Below are positions 44,246 through 53,409 of a stretch of DNA of 64,000 nucleotides, one piece after another (within the stretch, counting starts at the first letter, position 1; each line of letters begins with the position of its first letter). The notes under the pieces were generated by a model. That model saw nothing but the letters and a program-made list of their open reading frames with translations. It was not told the origin of the DNA and made no database searches. Origin of the DNA: Xanthocytophaga flava (GTDB lineage: Bacteria; Bacteroidota; Bacteroidia; Cytophagales; 172606-1); the NCBI GenBank assembly GCA_030068525.1, contig JASJOS010000003.1, positions 607,446 to 671,445 on the forward strand. The letters run 5' to 3'. The position numbers and the translations under genes are program-made.

Positions 44246-45757
44246 TTGTCAGTTTTAAAAAAACTTGCCGGAGAAACCGCATTATATGGACTGCCCAGTA
44301 TTGTTGGGCGGTCTATTTATTTTCTGCTGGTCAGCTTACACACTGTTGCATTTACTGCAGAAGAATCAGGTATTCAAATCAAGTTGTTTACCTATGTCGC
44401 ATTTCTTCAGATTGTATACACGTTCGGCATGGAAACTTCGTTTTTCCGTTTTGCCTCCCGTGATAACTTTAAATCTTACTACGATCTCATCTTCAGTGCA
44501 GTTATCTCTGTCTCTGTTTTTTTTAGTCTCGTTTTCATTCTTTTTGCAACATCTATTGCTACCTTAATAGGTTATCCGGGACAAGGACAATACATTGTTA
44601 TCATGGCTATTGTGGTAGCTTTGGATGGAATCGTTTCTATCCCGTTTGCCCGCCTTAGACTAGAACGAAGACCTCGCCGGTTTGCATTTGTCCGTATGGT
44701 TAACATTCTTTTGAATGTCTTTTTGAATGTCTTTTTCCTATGGTTTTGTCGTAATATTTATGAAGAAAATTTTTTGGTCTTTCTAAAGCCTGCCATCAGC
44801 TATATCTATTATCCCTCTTTCAAGATAGGTTATGTATTTCTGTCAAATCTGATTGCCAATGTGGCATTTATTCCCCTTTTGTGGGATTTATTCCGCGATT
44901 TCAAATTTAAGTTTAACTGGAAGTCTTTTGAACCTGTATGGCTCTATGGATATCCAATTCTTATTATGGGACTGGCAGGAACTGCTAATCAGTTATTTGA
45001 TCGTCTTACATTTGATTCTTTTCTGCCAAAAGGTTTTTATCCTGGACATAGCTCTCAGGCTGCATTAGGAATTTATGGCTCCTGTTATAAGCTATCTATT
45101 TTTATGAATGTGGTAGTGCAGGCGTTTCGTTACTCTGCAGAGCCTTTCTTCTTTAGTCAAAGTGAAGACAAGAATGCTCCCAGTACTTTTGCTCTGGTAA
45201 TGAAATGGTTTATTATTGCCTGTAGTGTATTATGGGTTGGTATTAGTGTAAACCTTGACTGGATTAGTCCTTTGTTTCTACGTCGTCCTGAGTATAGAGA
45301 AGGTCTGGCTGTAGTTCCCTTTCTTCTGTTAGGCAACTTATTGTTAGGAGTATACTATAATCTTAGTGTCTGGTTTAAATTAACAGATAAGACATATTAT
45401 GGTACCTGGCTTACCTTTATGGGAGCAGGAGTAAACATTATCCTAAATATCATATTGATACCTTATATTGGGTACATGGGTTGCGCTATAGCATTCTTGT
45501 TATCCTGTGCAGCGATGACAGTGGCTTCTTATCTGTTAGGTAATAAATATTTTCCTGTACCTTATTCCATTTTCTCAGCTGGCACTTATTTAACTGGTGC
45601 TGCATTACTTATTCTTGTGGTTTCTCTGATAAGATTCTCTTCAGAGTGGATGGCAGTATTATTTCATCTGTTTGTTACTTTCACATTTATAGTGGCTGTG
45701 ATTTATTTTGAAAAGATTCCACTTGGACGCATCACTTCTGTGGCAAACAAAAAATAG
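44246..45757 (+). CDS. Oligosaccharide flippase / MATE-like polysaccharide exporter
   Basis: The 503-aa protein has about 14 hydrophobic segments and the opening SVLKKLAGETALYGLPSIVGRS that is typical of Bacteroidota Wzx-like flippases in the MVF/MOP superfamily. A long aromatic loop (about 160-200) lies between segments. The start is TTG at 44246: no ATG occurs in frame until after the first membrane segment. Such proteins carry lipid-linked sugars across the inner membrane. The downstream dut gene is 54 bases away on the same strand, and I believe this pair recurs in Bacteroidota. Confidence 0.85.
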   Translation: MSVLKKLAGETALYGLPSIVGRSIYFLLVSLHTVAFTAEESGIQIKLFTYVAFLQIVYTFGMETSFFRFASRDNFKSYYDLIFSAVISVSVFFSLVFILFATSIATLIGYPGQGQYIVIMAIVVALDGIVSIPFARLRLERRPRRFAFVRMVNILLNVFLNVFFLWFCRNIYEENFLVFLKPAISYIYYPSFKIGYVFLSNLIANVAFIPLLWDLFRDFKFKFNWKSFEPVWLYGYPILIMGLAGTANQLFDRLTFDSFLPKGFYPGHSSQAALGIYGSCYKLSIFMNVVVQAFRYSAEPFFFSQSEDKNAPSTFALVMKWFIIACSVLWVGISVNLDWISPLFLRRPEYREGLAVVPFLLLGNLLLGVYYNLSVWFKLTDKTYYGTWLTFMGAGVNIILNIILIPYIGYMGCAIAFLLSCAAMTVASYLLGNKYFPVPYSIFSAGTYLTGAALLILVVSLIRFSSEWMAVLFHLFVTFTFIVAVIYFEKIPLGRITSVANKK

Positions 45758-45811
45758 CATTCGAAAACCTCAAAGTTGAACTAGTTATTCATTTACAATT
45801 CAAATATATTC

Positions 45812-46255
45812 ATGCAAACCGTTTCTGTTAAAGTCATTAATCAATCTACCAACGATCTACCCAGTTATCAGACAGAACATTCTGCTGGAATGGATATACG
45901 GGCAAATCTTACAGAAGCTATTACGTTATTACCTGGTCAGCGCAAACTGATTACAACAGGGTTATTTATTGAACTACCAGAGGGCTATGAAGCACAGATC
46001 CGCCCTCGCAGTGGTTTGGCTCTTAAACATGGCATTACGGTATTAAATAGCCCAGGCACTATTGATGCTGATTACCGTGGTGAAATTATGGTCCTGCTGA
46101 TTAACTTATCTGATGTAGCCTTTGTAGTAGAGCATGGAGAGCGTATTGCTCAGATGATTGTATCACCATATCAGCAAGTACGTTGGGAAGCAACTGATAA
46201 TCTTAGTGAAACCCAGCGTGGCGCCGGAGGATATGGCAGTACTGGTAAAAAATAA
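45812..46255 (+). CDS. dut: Deoxyuridine 5'-triphosphate nucleotidohydrolase
   Basis: The 147-aa trimeric dUTPase hydrolyses dUTP to dUMP and pyrophosphate. All five motifs are present: [11 protein letters not shown] (I), [11 protein letters not shown] (II), [17 protein letters not shown] (III), GERIAQMIV (IV) and [10 protein letters not shown] (V, the P-loop-like tail). The start is ATG at 45812. It ends at a strong bidirectional terminator shared with mltG. Confidence 0.97.
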   Translation: MQTVSVKVINQSTNDLPSYQTEHSAGMDIRANLTEAITLLPGQRKLITTGLFIELPEGYEAQIRPRSGLALKHGITVLNSPGTIDADYRGEIMVLLINLSDVAFVVEHGERIAQMIVSPYQQVRWEATDNLSETQRGAGGYGSTGKK

Positions 46256-46294
46256 AAAGAACGGCGGTTGAAAATTCAACCGCCGTTCTTTTTT
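46256..46294. terminator. Bidirectional terminator between dut and mltG
   Basis: Seventeen-base arms (46256-46272 and 46275-46291, core GAACGGCGGTTGAA / TTCAACCGCCGTTC) are perfect, with a two-base loop and A/T tracts on both sides. Confidence 0.93.
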
Positions 46295-46305
46295 CATGAA
46301 ATTTA

Positions 46306-47352
46306 TTATTTCATAATCTTTCGCTTGTCTAATGCTGCCTGATATAATCTGGCATTTGCCAAATGATCTTTATAGGTGACAGCAAAGTTGTGATGCCCTG
46401 AAAAATCTTCCTTAGCACAAAAATATAAGTAGTTATTTTTCTCGTAATTCAAGACAGCATCAATAGAAGGTATTGAAGGTAAATTAATAGGGCCGGGAGG
46501 AAGACCGGGATACTTGTATGTATTGTAAGGAGATTCTACTTCCTTGTGTACATTTAGAATCCGTTTAATACCAAAATCCTTCAAAGCAAACTTCAATGTT
46601 GGATCTGCCTGTAGCCGACGATTTGTCTCTTCGGCTGTCAATCGGTTGATATACGTACCAGCCATACGTTGTTTCTCATCATTTTTATTGGTCTCAGCCT
46701 CAATAATAGAAGCCAGCACTGTTACTTTTACAGGACTAAACCCTATAGCTTTTGCTTTTGCTTTTCGTTCATCTGTCCAGAACTTCTTATATTCTTTATG
46801 TAAACGTTCCAGAACTTCTTCAGCAGAGGTATTCCAGTAAAACTGATAAGTATTTGGAAGAAACATGGTTGTAATAGATACTGTATCAAACCCCCATTTA
46901 CCTACAAATTCAGGATCATTGATCAATGCAGCAAATGCTACTGAATCGGCTTCCAGGTTTTTACAAATTTTACCAGGTAGTTCTTCTTTCAGGCGAATGT
47001 TATTAAATGTAACTTTTACAGGGTCTTGTAAGCCTGCTCGTAACATACGGATTGCAGCCAGATTACCCATATTCTTTCTGATTCGATAACGACCTGCTTT
47101 TACTCTTTCCTGATACTTGAGCAGCTTCGCCAGAAAACTAAAGGAAAGCTCATCCTGAATAATCTTTCTCTGTTTCAGCGAATCCATTACAGTCTGATAA
47201 ACAGCCCCTGAAGGTATATATAGAAAGGTATCTTCTTTGTCTACTTGTAAATTAGCAGTTTGTGTAACCTGATATGCATAGAATGCAACAGTGATAAATA
47301 TACACGCTATTGCGAGAAAAAGACCTATCTTCCAGTTTTTTGTTTGTGCCAT
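46306..47352 (-). CDS. mltG: Endolytic murein transglycosylase MltG
   Basis: The 348-aa protein has one N-terminal membrane segment (about 9-29), a LysM-like region (about 38-110), and a YceG/MltG catalytic domain. The catalytic Glu lies in VLASIIEAETNKNDEKQRMAGTYINR (in parts), and LQADPTLKFALK, SPYNTYKYPGLPPGPI and NYLYFCAKEDFSGHHNFAVTY are family blocks. MltG cuts nascent glycan strands at the inner membrane and sets their length. The ATG at 47352 is chosen. The frame extends to a TTG at 47409 but the leader codons look non-coding. An exact -7 element lies at 47424-47431. Confidence 0.92.
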   Translation of the reverse strand: MAQTKNWKIGLFLAIACIFITVAFYAYQVTQTANLQVDKEDTFLYIPSGAVYQTVMDSLKQRKIIQDELSFSFLAKLLKYQERVKAGRYRIRKNMGNLAAIRMLRAGLQDPVKVTFNNIRLKEELPGKICKNLEADSVAFAALINDPEFVGKWGFDTVSITTMFLPNTYQFYWNTSAEEVLERLHKEYKKFWTDERKAKAKAIGFSPVKVTVLASIIEAETNKNDEKQRMAGTYINRLTAEETNRRLQADPTLKFALKDFGIKRILNVHKEVESPYNTYKYPGLPPGPINLPSIPSIDAVLNYEKNNYLYFCAKEDFSGHHNFAVTYKDHLANARLYQAALDKRKIMK

Positions 47353-47423
47353 AGCGGCAAGATTTTGTGGTTTTATAATAATAAATATGACTTCTAAATT
47401 ATATAGCAACTCAGAATCAACAA

Positions 47424-47431
47424 CAAAAGTA
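47424..47431 (-). promoter_or_regulatory. -7 element for mltG
   Basis: The minus strand reads TACTTTTG, an exact TAnnTTTG match. A possible -33 element, TTTGG on the minus strand, lies about 17-19 bases further upstream. Confidence 0.5.
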
Positions 47432-47588
47432 TAGTTTTTCGTTCAGGCTCCAAAAACAGTTTGTATGGTTTTTGTCTGTACACATATATTAGGTTAATTT
47501 TGAATAGTACAGCTTTATAGCTGAAAACAATCCAATAATTTACAGTTATCTCATCAATAACTGTAAACAAGATTATATATCCATAATT

Positions 47589-48215
47589 ATGTCAGCACAA
47601 TTCATAAAGATCCATCCGGAAAATCCTGAACTGCGAAAGATTCTACAGGTAGTAGAATGTCTGCGTGATGGAGGACTTGTCATATACCCAACAGATACCG
47701 TATATGGATTGGGATGTGATATTCATAATCAGCGTGCAGTTGAGAAAATATGCCAAATCAAGGGCATTAAACCTCAGAAGATAAACCTTTCTTTTATATG
47801 TTATGATCTTAGTCACATAGCTGAATATGCCAATGTAGACACCCCTGTATTTAAACTCATGAAAAAGGCATTACCAGGACCCTTTACTTTTATTCTTCGT
47901 GCCAGCAATGATGTTCCTCGTATCTTCCACTCTAACAAAAAAACAGTTGGTATTCGTGTACCAGATCACAATATACCTCGTATGATTGTAAAAGAGCTAG
48001 GACATCCAATTATTACTACCTCTGTAAAAGACGATGATGAAATTATAGAGTATTCTACTGACCCTGAACTAATATTTGAAAAATACGAGCATCTTGTGGA
48101 TATTGTAATTGATGGCGGGTATGGAAATAATGTAGCTTCAACTGTGATAGATTATACACGGGATGAGATAGAAGTAATCAGAGAAGGACTCGGAAATATT
48201 GATCAGTTCTTATAG
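47589..48215 (+). CDS. tsaC: L-threonylcarbamoyladenylate synthase (TsaC/Sua5/YrdC)
   Basis: The 208-aa enzyme makes threonylcarbamoyl-AMP from threonine, bicarbonate and ATP, for the t6A modification of ANN-decoding tRNAs. YrdC-domain blocks are present: [20 protein letters not shown] near residue 29, KIKGIK.Q-like [31 protein letters not shown] near residue 95, [15 protein letters not shown], and HPIITTSVK. The GxVxxxxxS-type C-terminal part is short, so it is the TsaC rather than the longer Sua5 form. It converges with the MacB-type permease gene. Confidence 0.93.
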   Translation: MSAQFIKIHPENPELRKILQVVECLRDGGLVIYPTDTVYGLGCDIHNQRAVEKICQIKGIKPQKINLSFICYDLSHIAEYANVDTPVFKLMKKALPGPFTFILRASNDVPRIFHSNKKTVGIRVPDHNIPRMIVKELGHPIITTSVKDDDEIIEYSTDPELIFEKYEHLVDIVIDGGYGNNVASTVIDYTRDEIEVIREGLGNIDQFL

Positions 48216-48225
48216 CTTTTCCTTC

Positions 48226-48281
48226 AATACTAAAAAAAGAGCGTCCTGCATACGTATGCAGGACGCTCTTTTTTTAGTATT
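48226..48281. terminator. 56-bp perfect palindrome terminator
   Basis: Two 28-base arms (48226-48253 and 48254-48281) are exactly complementary with no loop spacing, with an inner GC-rich core AGCGTCCTGCATAC and A/T tails. It sits between the convergent tsaC and permease genes and can end transcripts in both directions. Confidence 0.93.
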
Positions 48282-48288
48282 ATAGTTT

Positions 48289-49524
48289 TTACTCATAGCG
48301 TAAAGACTCAATAGGATCAAGCTTGGACGCTCTGTAAGCAGGATAATAACCAGCGATCAAACCTACGGTAACACAAACGATCAGACCTAATATCATCCAG
48401 AACCAGGGAACCACAAAATTATTAGCACCTAACAAACTAGACATCCCATTACCAACCAAAATACCCAGAAGTACACCTGCAATCCCTCCTAGCTGACAAA
48501 TTACAATAGCCTCAATCAAAAACTGCTGTCTGATACGCAAAGGGGTTGCACCTAATGCTTTACGTATTCCGATTTCACGTGTACGTTCCGTCACGGAAAC
48601 CATCATAATATTCATCAGGCAAATAGCAGCACCAAGCAATGTAACAAATCCTATAACTCCTCCTCCTATTTTTAATGCACCTGTTATACCATCCAGTTCT
48701 TCTCTTAATGATCCACTACTTTCGATCTCAAATGAATCAGGCTGGCCAGGCCTATCATGTCGTATAGCCCGCATTAGTCCTGTTGCTTCTCCTATTGCTT
48801 CATCCAGATCTTCTACTTTAGGTACTGAAACAGTGATATCATAGGTAAGGTCAAAGTTTGAGGGCACTTTACGAGCAGTTTCCAAAGGCACCAGTATGGT
48901 ACGGTCTGCTCCTCCTCCACCAAACATACCACCTGCCTTTTCCAAAACTCCAATCACTTTAAAACGTAGTCCTTTTACAACAACTTCCTTACCAAGAGGA
49001 TCTACTTTATCAAATAAAGTAGATTGTACTTCACTCCCTATTATGGCTACCAAACCTGCGTATTTCATCTCTGGATTTGAAAATTCACGGCCAGAAGACA
49101 ACTTATATCCTTTAATAGCTATATACTGGTTATTACCTCCCATCAAACGAGAATTGGGATTGGTTTTTTTGGAGAGGTATTTGGCTTCTACATTCCCTGA
49201 CACCATGGTATTTACTGTGACAGTTGGAGAAAAAGTATATTCTTCCATAAATTTCTTAGCTTCCCGATACTCTAATGGCGGATATATCTTTTCATTTCTA
49301 CCTGCGTTTTGTCTTCTCCACCATCTCGTTCCTTCCAGTGTAAAAGAATTTGCCCCCAAAGATGAAAAACTACTATCTACCTGTGCTCTTATTCCTTCAA
49401 TAGCAGTTAAGATCCCAACCAGGGCAGTAATGCCGATAGTAATGATTAAAGCTGTCAGAATGGTTCTCAGTAAATTTCCCTGAATAGAACGCAGTCCCTC
49501 TTTAATATTCTCAGTCAGATTCAT
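48289..49524 (-). CDS. MacB-type ABC transporter permease
   Basis: The 411-aa inner-membrane protein has the MacB/FtsX permease plan: a membrane segment at about 22-42 (after NIKEGLRSIQGNLLRT), a large periplasmic domain (about 45-285) and three later segments. ERTREIGIRKALGATPLRIRQQFLIEA (in parts) is the diagnostic cytoplasmic loop. PAYRASKLDPIESLRYE is the standard C-terminus. Such permeases move large substrates or lipoproteins by mechanotransmission with an ATPase and a periplasmic adaptor. Neither is encoded nearby. The gene is transcribed alone. Confidence 0.92.
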   Translation of the reverse strand: MNLTENIKEGLRSIQGNLLRTILTALIITIGITALVGILTAIEGIRAQVDSSFSSLGANSFTLEGTRWWRRQNAGRNEKIYPPLEYREAKKFMEEYTFSPTVTVNTMVSGNVEAKYLSKKTNPNSRLMGGNNQYIAIKGYKLSSGREFSNPEMKYAGLVAIIGSEVQSTLFDKVDPLGKEVVVKGLRFKVIGVLEKAGGMFGGGGADRTILVPLETARKVPSNFDLTYDITVSVPKVEDLDEAIGEATGLMRAIRHDRPGQPDSFEIESSGSLREELDGITGALKIGGGVIGFVTLLGAAICLMNIMMVSVTERTREIGIRKALGATPLRIRQQFLIEAIVICQLGGIAGVLLGILVGNGMSSLLGANNFVVPWFWMILGLIVCVTVGLIAGYYPAYRASKLDPIESLRYE

Positions 49525-49765
49525 TTTCTTAGGTTTTACGGTTAGTGTATACCACTTGATATAAATAATAGTAGATTTCCCAATAGCATTGTCAACAACT
49601 TGTTGGGTAGTAAATTTTATTACATCTTTTGTATATTAATTTCCTAGTTACTAAAAAACCGGCTAGCTTACTAATAATTATGGCAAACGGATAATACTAT
49701 GGTTTATCGGCTACAGTATCTTTTTGAATGTACATACGTATGAAATGAAAAAACGCTATATTTGT

Positions 49766-50446
49766 ATGAAACGCAACCTCACTTTCAGCCTCTTATTCAT
49801 TTGCTTGTCTTTATATATGGGATATGGACAGCAAATATCCAATGTTAACTTTACAGATATCTATAAAAATATCGCAACATCGTCTTCATCTTATTTTTAT
49901 CCGGTATTGTTAGCCCGATACGAAAAGAATGACACAACACTTACACATGAACAGTACAAACATTTATATTATGGATTCACCCAGCAACCCACTTACGATC
50001 CTTATGAGAAAGACCTTCGCCAAAAAGAGTTCAATGCACTGATTGCAGCCAAAGACTACCAAAAGGCGATTGCAGTAGGTAAAGAGGGAGTCAAAAAGTC
50101 TCCATTTAATATGAATTACATTTTTGGCTTGCATTACGCCTACGATAATCTGGGTCAGCAGGCAGAATCTCAAAAATGGCTTAGCAAGTTCGATAAATTA
50201 TTAGAAGTCCTTGAAAAAAGCGGAGATGGTAAAACGATCAAAACAGCAATTGTTGTTATTTCAATTGGGGATGAACAAATCTATATGGAAACACTAGGCC
50301 TGACTGTTAAAAATCGGGATCTCACAAGTGGTACAGATAAAATTATATTGGAAGAGCCGAACGAATTACATCAAAAAGAGCTATATTTTAATGTAGAAAA
50401 ACTAGGCTGGCAGGCAAGTGGCAATAAACGTACTGTCAAGAAATAA
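49766..50446 (+). CDS. DUF4919 family secreted protein
   Basis: The 226-aa protein, taken from the ATG at 49766, has a signal peptide (MKRNLTFSLLFICLSLYMGYG). An ATG at 49745 would add MKKRYIC and is also possible. The mature part matches DUF4919, a Bacteroidota family: LTHEQYKHLYYGFTQQPTYDPY near residue 57, then helical pairs resembling TPR units (EFNALIAAKDYQKAIAVGKEG and NYIFGLHYAYDNLGQQAESQ). The C-terminal third is beta-rich and ends in KRTVKK. Function is unknown. It precedes the GATase1-like gene on the same strand by 136 bases. Confidence 0.75.
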   Translation: MKRNLTFSLLFICLSLYMGYGQQISNVNFTDIYKNIATSSSSYFYPVLLARYEKNDTTLTHEQYKHLYYGFTQQPTYDPYEKDLRQKEFNALIAAKDYQKAIAVGKEGVKKSPFNMNYIFGLHYAYDNLGQQAESQKWLSKFDKLLEVLEKSGDGKTIKTAIVVISIGDEQIYMETLGLTVKNRDLTSGTDKIILEEPNELHQKELYFNVEKLGWQASGNKRTVKK

Positions 50447-50582
50447 GCTACTTATATGCAATTAACAGTATGCATATCGATTTATTAGTAAAAAGTAGCA
50501 TCTTGATTAACAATTATAGTACTATTATACGTTATCTGCTCAGAATGAATACGTTTTGAATAGTCAATTTATTTTTTCAATT

Positions 50583-51857
50583 ATGCATATAAACGCATTT
50601 CGTCGTTTTCTGCTGACCCTGATGGGAATTTGCAGTATTGGAACTAACTGGGCATCCTCTATTCTGATCCCTATGGATGAGGCACAAGCCAATCATTTAA
50701 AAGCTTATGGCATCGCCTATTGGGTACTCACCAAAAGTACAGAAGTAGACTGGTTGCTCAACTACAGAGGGGGAAGTTTTATGTTTCAGTATCAACCTGT
50801 CTTTGAAAGCGAGCTTAGAATCAGAGGAGTTAGCTATCAAGTGATATCTGATGCACAAGCAGGACAGATTACGGCGGAAATCAGTGCTCCAGATGTAAAT
50901 ATGGATGTGATGAAGCTGGAAAAAGCACCTAAAGTAGCCGTCTATTCTCCAAAGTCAAAACAACCTTGGGATGATGCTGTTACTCTTGTATTAAGCTATG
51001 CAGAAATCCCTTATGACATCATTTTTGATGATGAAGTTATGGATGGGCTTTTACCCAAATATGATTGGCTCCATTTACATCATGAAGACTTTACAGGCCA
51101 GTATGGTAAATTTTACCGCACTCATGGGCATCATGCCTGGTACAAAGCCCAGCAACGCGAATTTGAGACCTGTGCTAAGAAGTATGGATTTGCCAAGGTA
51201 TCACAGCTCAAACTGGCAGTAGTAAAGAAAATACGTGATTTTTGTTCAGGAGGTGGCTTCCTATTTGCGATGTGTTCAGCAGCAGACACATATGACATCG
51301 CTCTAGCAGCAGATGGTGTGGATATTTGTGAAAGCATTTACGATGGTGATCCTGCTGATCCAAATGCACAACAAAAGCTCGATTATAGTAAAACCTTTGC
51401 CTTCCGTAACTTTATACTGAACAAAGATCCATTTGATTATGAATATTCAAACATTGATAATCAGATTTATGAGCGTCCTGTTAATGAAAGCAACGATTAT
51501 TTTACATTGTTCCAGTTTTCCGCTAAATGGGACCCAGTACCTACTATGCTTACGCAAAGCCATTTGAATGTAGTTAAAGGTTTCTTAGGACAAACTACAG
51601 GTTTTAAGAAAAGTCTTATTAAACCAGAGGTGGTGATCATGGGCGAGAGCAAGTCTATTGGTGAGGCTAAATATATTCACGGAATTTTTGGCAAAGGTAC
51701 CTGGACATTCTATGGAGGTCATGATCCTGAAGATTACCAACATCAGGTTGGTGAAGAACCGACTGATCTCAGCCTTCATCCGACTTCAGCAGGTTACCGT
51801 CTTATATTAAATAACATTTTATTTCCAGCTGCTAAAAAGAAAAAGCAGAAAACCTAA
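50583..51857 (+). CDS. Secreted GATase1-like protein, usually annotated as 'asparagine synthetase B'
   Basis: The 424-aa product (ATG at 50583; a TTG nine codons earlier is in frame) has a signal peptide followed by SSILIPMDEAQANHLKAYGIAYW and VDWLLNYRGGSFMFQY. These opening blocks are seen in a conserved Bacteroidota family often labelled asparagine synthetase B. I see no glutamine amidotransferase N-terminal Cys and no ATP-pyrophosphatase motif, so that name looks wrong. The middle contains VAVYSPKSKQPWDDAVTLVL and FCSGGGFLFAMCSAADTYDIAL, which resemble the class I glutamine-amidotransferase/ThuA-like flavodoxin-type fold with a GFLFAMC nucleophile-elbow-like Cys. It is exported and has no known substrate. 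Confidence 0.7.
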   Translation: MHINAFRRFLLTLMGICSIGTNWASSILIPMDEAQANHLKAYGIAYWVLTKSTEVDWLLNYRGGSFMFQYQPVFESELRIRGVSYQVISDAQAGQITAEISAPDVNMDVMKLEKAPKVAVYSPKSKQPWDDAVTLVLSYAEIPYDIIFDDEVMDGLLPKYDWLHLHHEDFTGQYGKFYRTHGHHAWYKAQQREFETCAKKYGFAKVSQLKLAVVKKIRDFCSGGGFLFAMCSAADTYDIALAADGVDICESIYDGDPADPNAQQKLDYSKTFAFRNFILNKDPFDYEYSNIDNQIYERPVNESNDYFTLFQFSAKWDPVPTMLTQSHLNVVKGFLGQTTGFKKSLIKPEVVIMGESKSIGEAKYIHGIFGKGTWTFYGGHDPEDYQHQVGEEPTDLSLHPTSAGYRLILNNILFPAAKKKKQKT

Positions 51858-51858
51858 T

Positions 51859-51900
51859 AACAATAAAAAAGCCATCTGAACAGATGGCTTTTTTATTGTT
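51859..51900. terminator. Bidirectional terminator between convergent genes
   Basis: Perfect 20-base arms at 51859-51878 and 51881-51900 (core AAAAAAGCCATCTG / CAGATGGCTTTTTT) are separated by two bases. Confidence 0.92.
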
Positions 51901-51911
51901 AAAGAGGAAAC

Positions 51912-52526
51912 TTACTTATTTCCATTATGTAATTCCATAAGTTCACTGGTATTAAGTATCTCTACTAATTTCCACTCACCCTCTTCTTTACTCATTTTAC
52001 ACTTTAGTAAAAACGGCTTTTTGCGTTGATCAGAAGCTAAAAATCGTAAAGTAATTAATGCATCTGCATCATGAACTTCAACATTTTCAATCTCATCAAA
52101 CTGATAGCTGCCATTTATAAAGGGACCTGAAGCATCTTTTAGTGATGTAATTGCCAGATCTCCAGAATTCTCCAGATTCAGACTACCTGTTTCTACTGCT
52201 TTGTAAACTTGCTCTCCTATTGTTTCCACCAAACGTGGTTTTACAAAAGCAATAATGTCAGTAGCAATCTTTATTTCATTATCAGACGATTGATTTGAAG
52301 TTGTCTTTGAAATAGTTTCGGCCATAATCTGATCAATAGAATTGTTGACAACAGATTCAATAGCTACATGTTTTTTAAATAATGAAAGGTCATGTGTCTC
52401 ATAGGCATCTTTTATCTGCAAAATTGCATACAAAGGCTGCGCCTCCCGATATTTCTGATATCCAAACCATCCACCTACTCCCAACAGGAAAGCTCCCGTT
52501 ATACTATACAGATATTTTCGGTTCAT
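51912..52526 (-). CDS. DUF2939-like membrane-anchored protein
   Basis: The 204-aa protein has one N-terminal hydrophobic segment (about 5-22, YSITGAFLLGVGGWFGY) and a mature part opening with PLYAILQIKDAYETHDLSLFKKHVAIESVVNNSI, which matches the DUF2939 pattern of an alpha-helix pair followed by strands. The C-terminal half has FINGSYQFDEIENVEV and alternating strands with PFLLKCKMSKEEGEWKLVEI, a fold resembling the NTF2/cystatin type. Function is unknown. The ATG at 52526 is supported by an exact -7 element at 52549-52556. A longer frame to 52565 is not supported. Confidence 0.75.
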   Translation of the reverse strand: MNRKYLYSITGAFLLGVGGWFGYQKYREAQPLYAILQIKDAYETHDLSLFKKHVAIESVVNNSIDQIMAETISKTTSNQSSDNEIKIATDIIAFVKPRLVETIGEQVYKAVETGSLNLENSGDLAITSLKDASGPFINGSYQFDEIENVEVHDADALITLRFLASDQRKKPFLLKCKMSKEEGEWKLVEILNTSELMELHNGNK

Positions 52527-52548
52527 TGTGTTAATACATCTAAAAATA

Positions 52549-52556
52549 CAAAAATA
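52549..52556 (-). promoter_or_regulatory. -7 element for the DUF2939-like gene
   Basis: The minus strand reads TATTTTTG, an exact TAnnTTTG match, 22 bases from the ATG at 52526. Confidence 0.5.
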
Positions 52557-52606
52557 CCTGTCCATAAAACACGGCAGGTATTTAAGACTATATTATTATC
52601 AAGCTC

Positions 52607-53020
52607 TTACCTAAAAATCGGATTTACTTGCGGAAGAGCTTTTACTTCGCTTAAAATACTTTCTGTCAACGGTTTGGTGACAAATTTAATCACATATTCA
52701 TTATCTACAATCTTTTCAATATCACGACGATTATCAGAACTGGAAAGAATTACAATCTTACACTTGTTTTTCAACGCTTCTGGAAACATTTCAAATTCAA
52801 AAAGAAAAACAAATCCATCAACAATAGGCATGTTAATATCCAGAAAGACAATTTCTGGTAAGTTCTCCGGATTGTTCTGTTCACGTTCCAGAAATTCCAG
52901 AGCACTCTTTCCTGAGTTCTTCACCTCCACTCTTTTGGCAAATTTGGTGATTTCAATAATACGTTTGCTGATAAAATTATCAGTATCGTTATCATCCACC
53001 AATAATACTAAGTCAATCAT
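52607..53020 (-). CDS. Single-domain response regulator (CheY-like)
   Basis: The 137-aa protein is a lone receiver domain: LVLLVDDNDTDNFISKRII with the acidic pair near residue 9, VFLDINMPIVDG with the phospho-acceptor Asp, ILSSSDNRRD with the conserved Ser, and KFVTKPLTE with the Lys. It has no output domain, so it must act by binding a partner, such as a kinase or chemotaxis-like target. This 'response regulator with NMP-DGF' type is common and multiple in Cytophagales. No kinase gene is adjacent. The ATG at 53020 is preferred to the frame reaching 53068 because a -7 element covers 53066-53073. Confidence 0.92.
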   Translation of the reverse strand: MIDLVLLVDDNDTDNFISKRIIEITKFAKRVEVKNSGKSALEFLEREQNNPENLPEIVFLDINMPIVDGFVFLFEFEMFPEALKNKCKIVILSSSDNRRDIEKIVDNEYVIKFVTKPLTESILSEVKALPQVNPIFR

Positions 53021-53399
53021 ATTTTCAATGAGAAGATTGAATGTTCTTTTTCTATAACCGTAAATCAAAAGTACTAGAAACCTCCTTTATTGAGTAACGT
53101 TAAGTAACTGATTACTAATGCACGTAATATATTATTAAAGTTTTCCCATGAAAAAACTACCTCTTAGCCATTTTTCTCTTAAGAATTTCAGATGAATGAC
53201 ATTTATCAACTATATTTAGTTAAATCGCTCATATACAGATAGAAAAAACGGTAGATGTAAGTGTGTAAGAATTTGTAGATAAAGGTAGGTTAAAGACGAA
53301 AAAGATGCACACCCGAACAAACAATTGAGATTTTGACTTATTATGATTCTGTTTTAACAGATATGGTCTGTGCTACTATCTTTCGGCTTAGTATAAACT
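53021..53399. other. Upstream half of a 587-base gap between two minus-strand genes
   Basis: This part holds the response-regulator promoter (53066-53073) and is otherwise AT-rich with no coding frame. The downstream half holds the SusD relic at 53410-53571 and the rsmG terminator. No other structure was seen. Confidence 0.5.
53066..53073 (-). promoter_or_regulatory. -7 element for the response regulator gene
   Basis: The minus strand reads TACTTTTG, an exact TAnnTTTG match, 45 bases before the ATG at 53020. Confidence 0.5.
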
Positions 53400-53409
53400 A
53401 CAAAATCAC

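Noticed and set aside
48896..49483. 195-codon plus-strand ORF inside the MacB-type permease gene
   Set aside because: Antisense shadow of a strongly conserved permease. The sequence is Pro/Leu/Ser-rich as expected from a reverse frame.
49757..49764. TATATTTG as a -7 promoter element for the DUF4919 gene
   Set aside because: It matches the consensus, but a transcript from it would begin at or after the likely start codon, so it is probably chance.
52392..53057. 221-codon plus-strand ORF across the DUF2939-like and response-regulator genes
   Set aside because: It is antisense to two well-supported genes and to their exact -7 elements, so it is a shadow frame.
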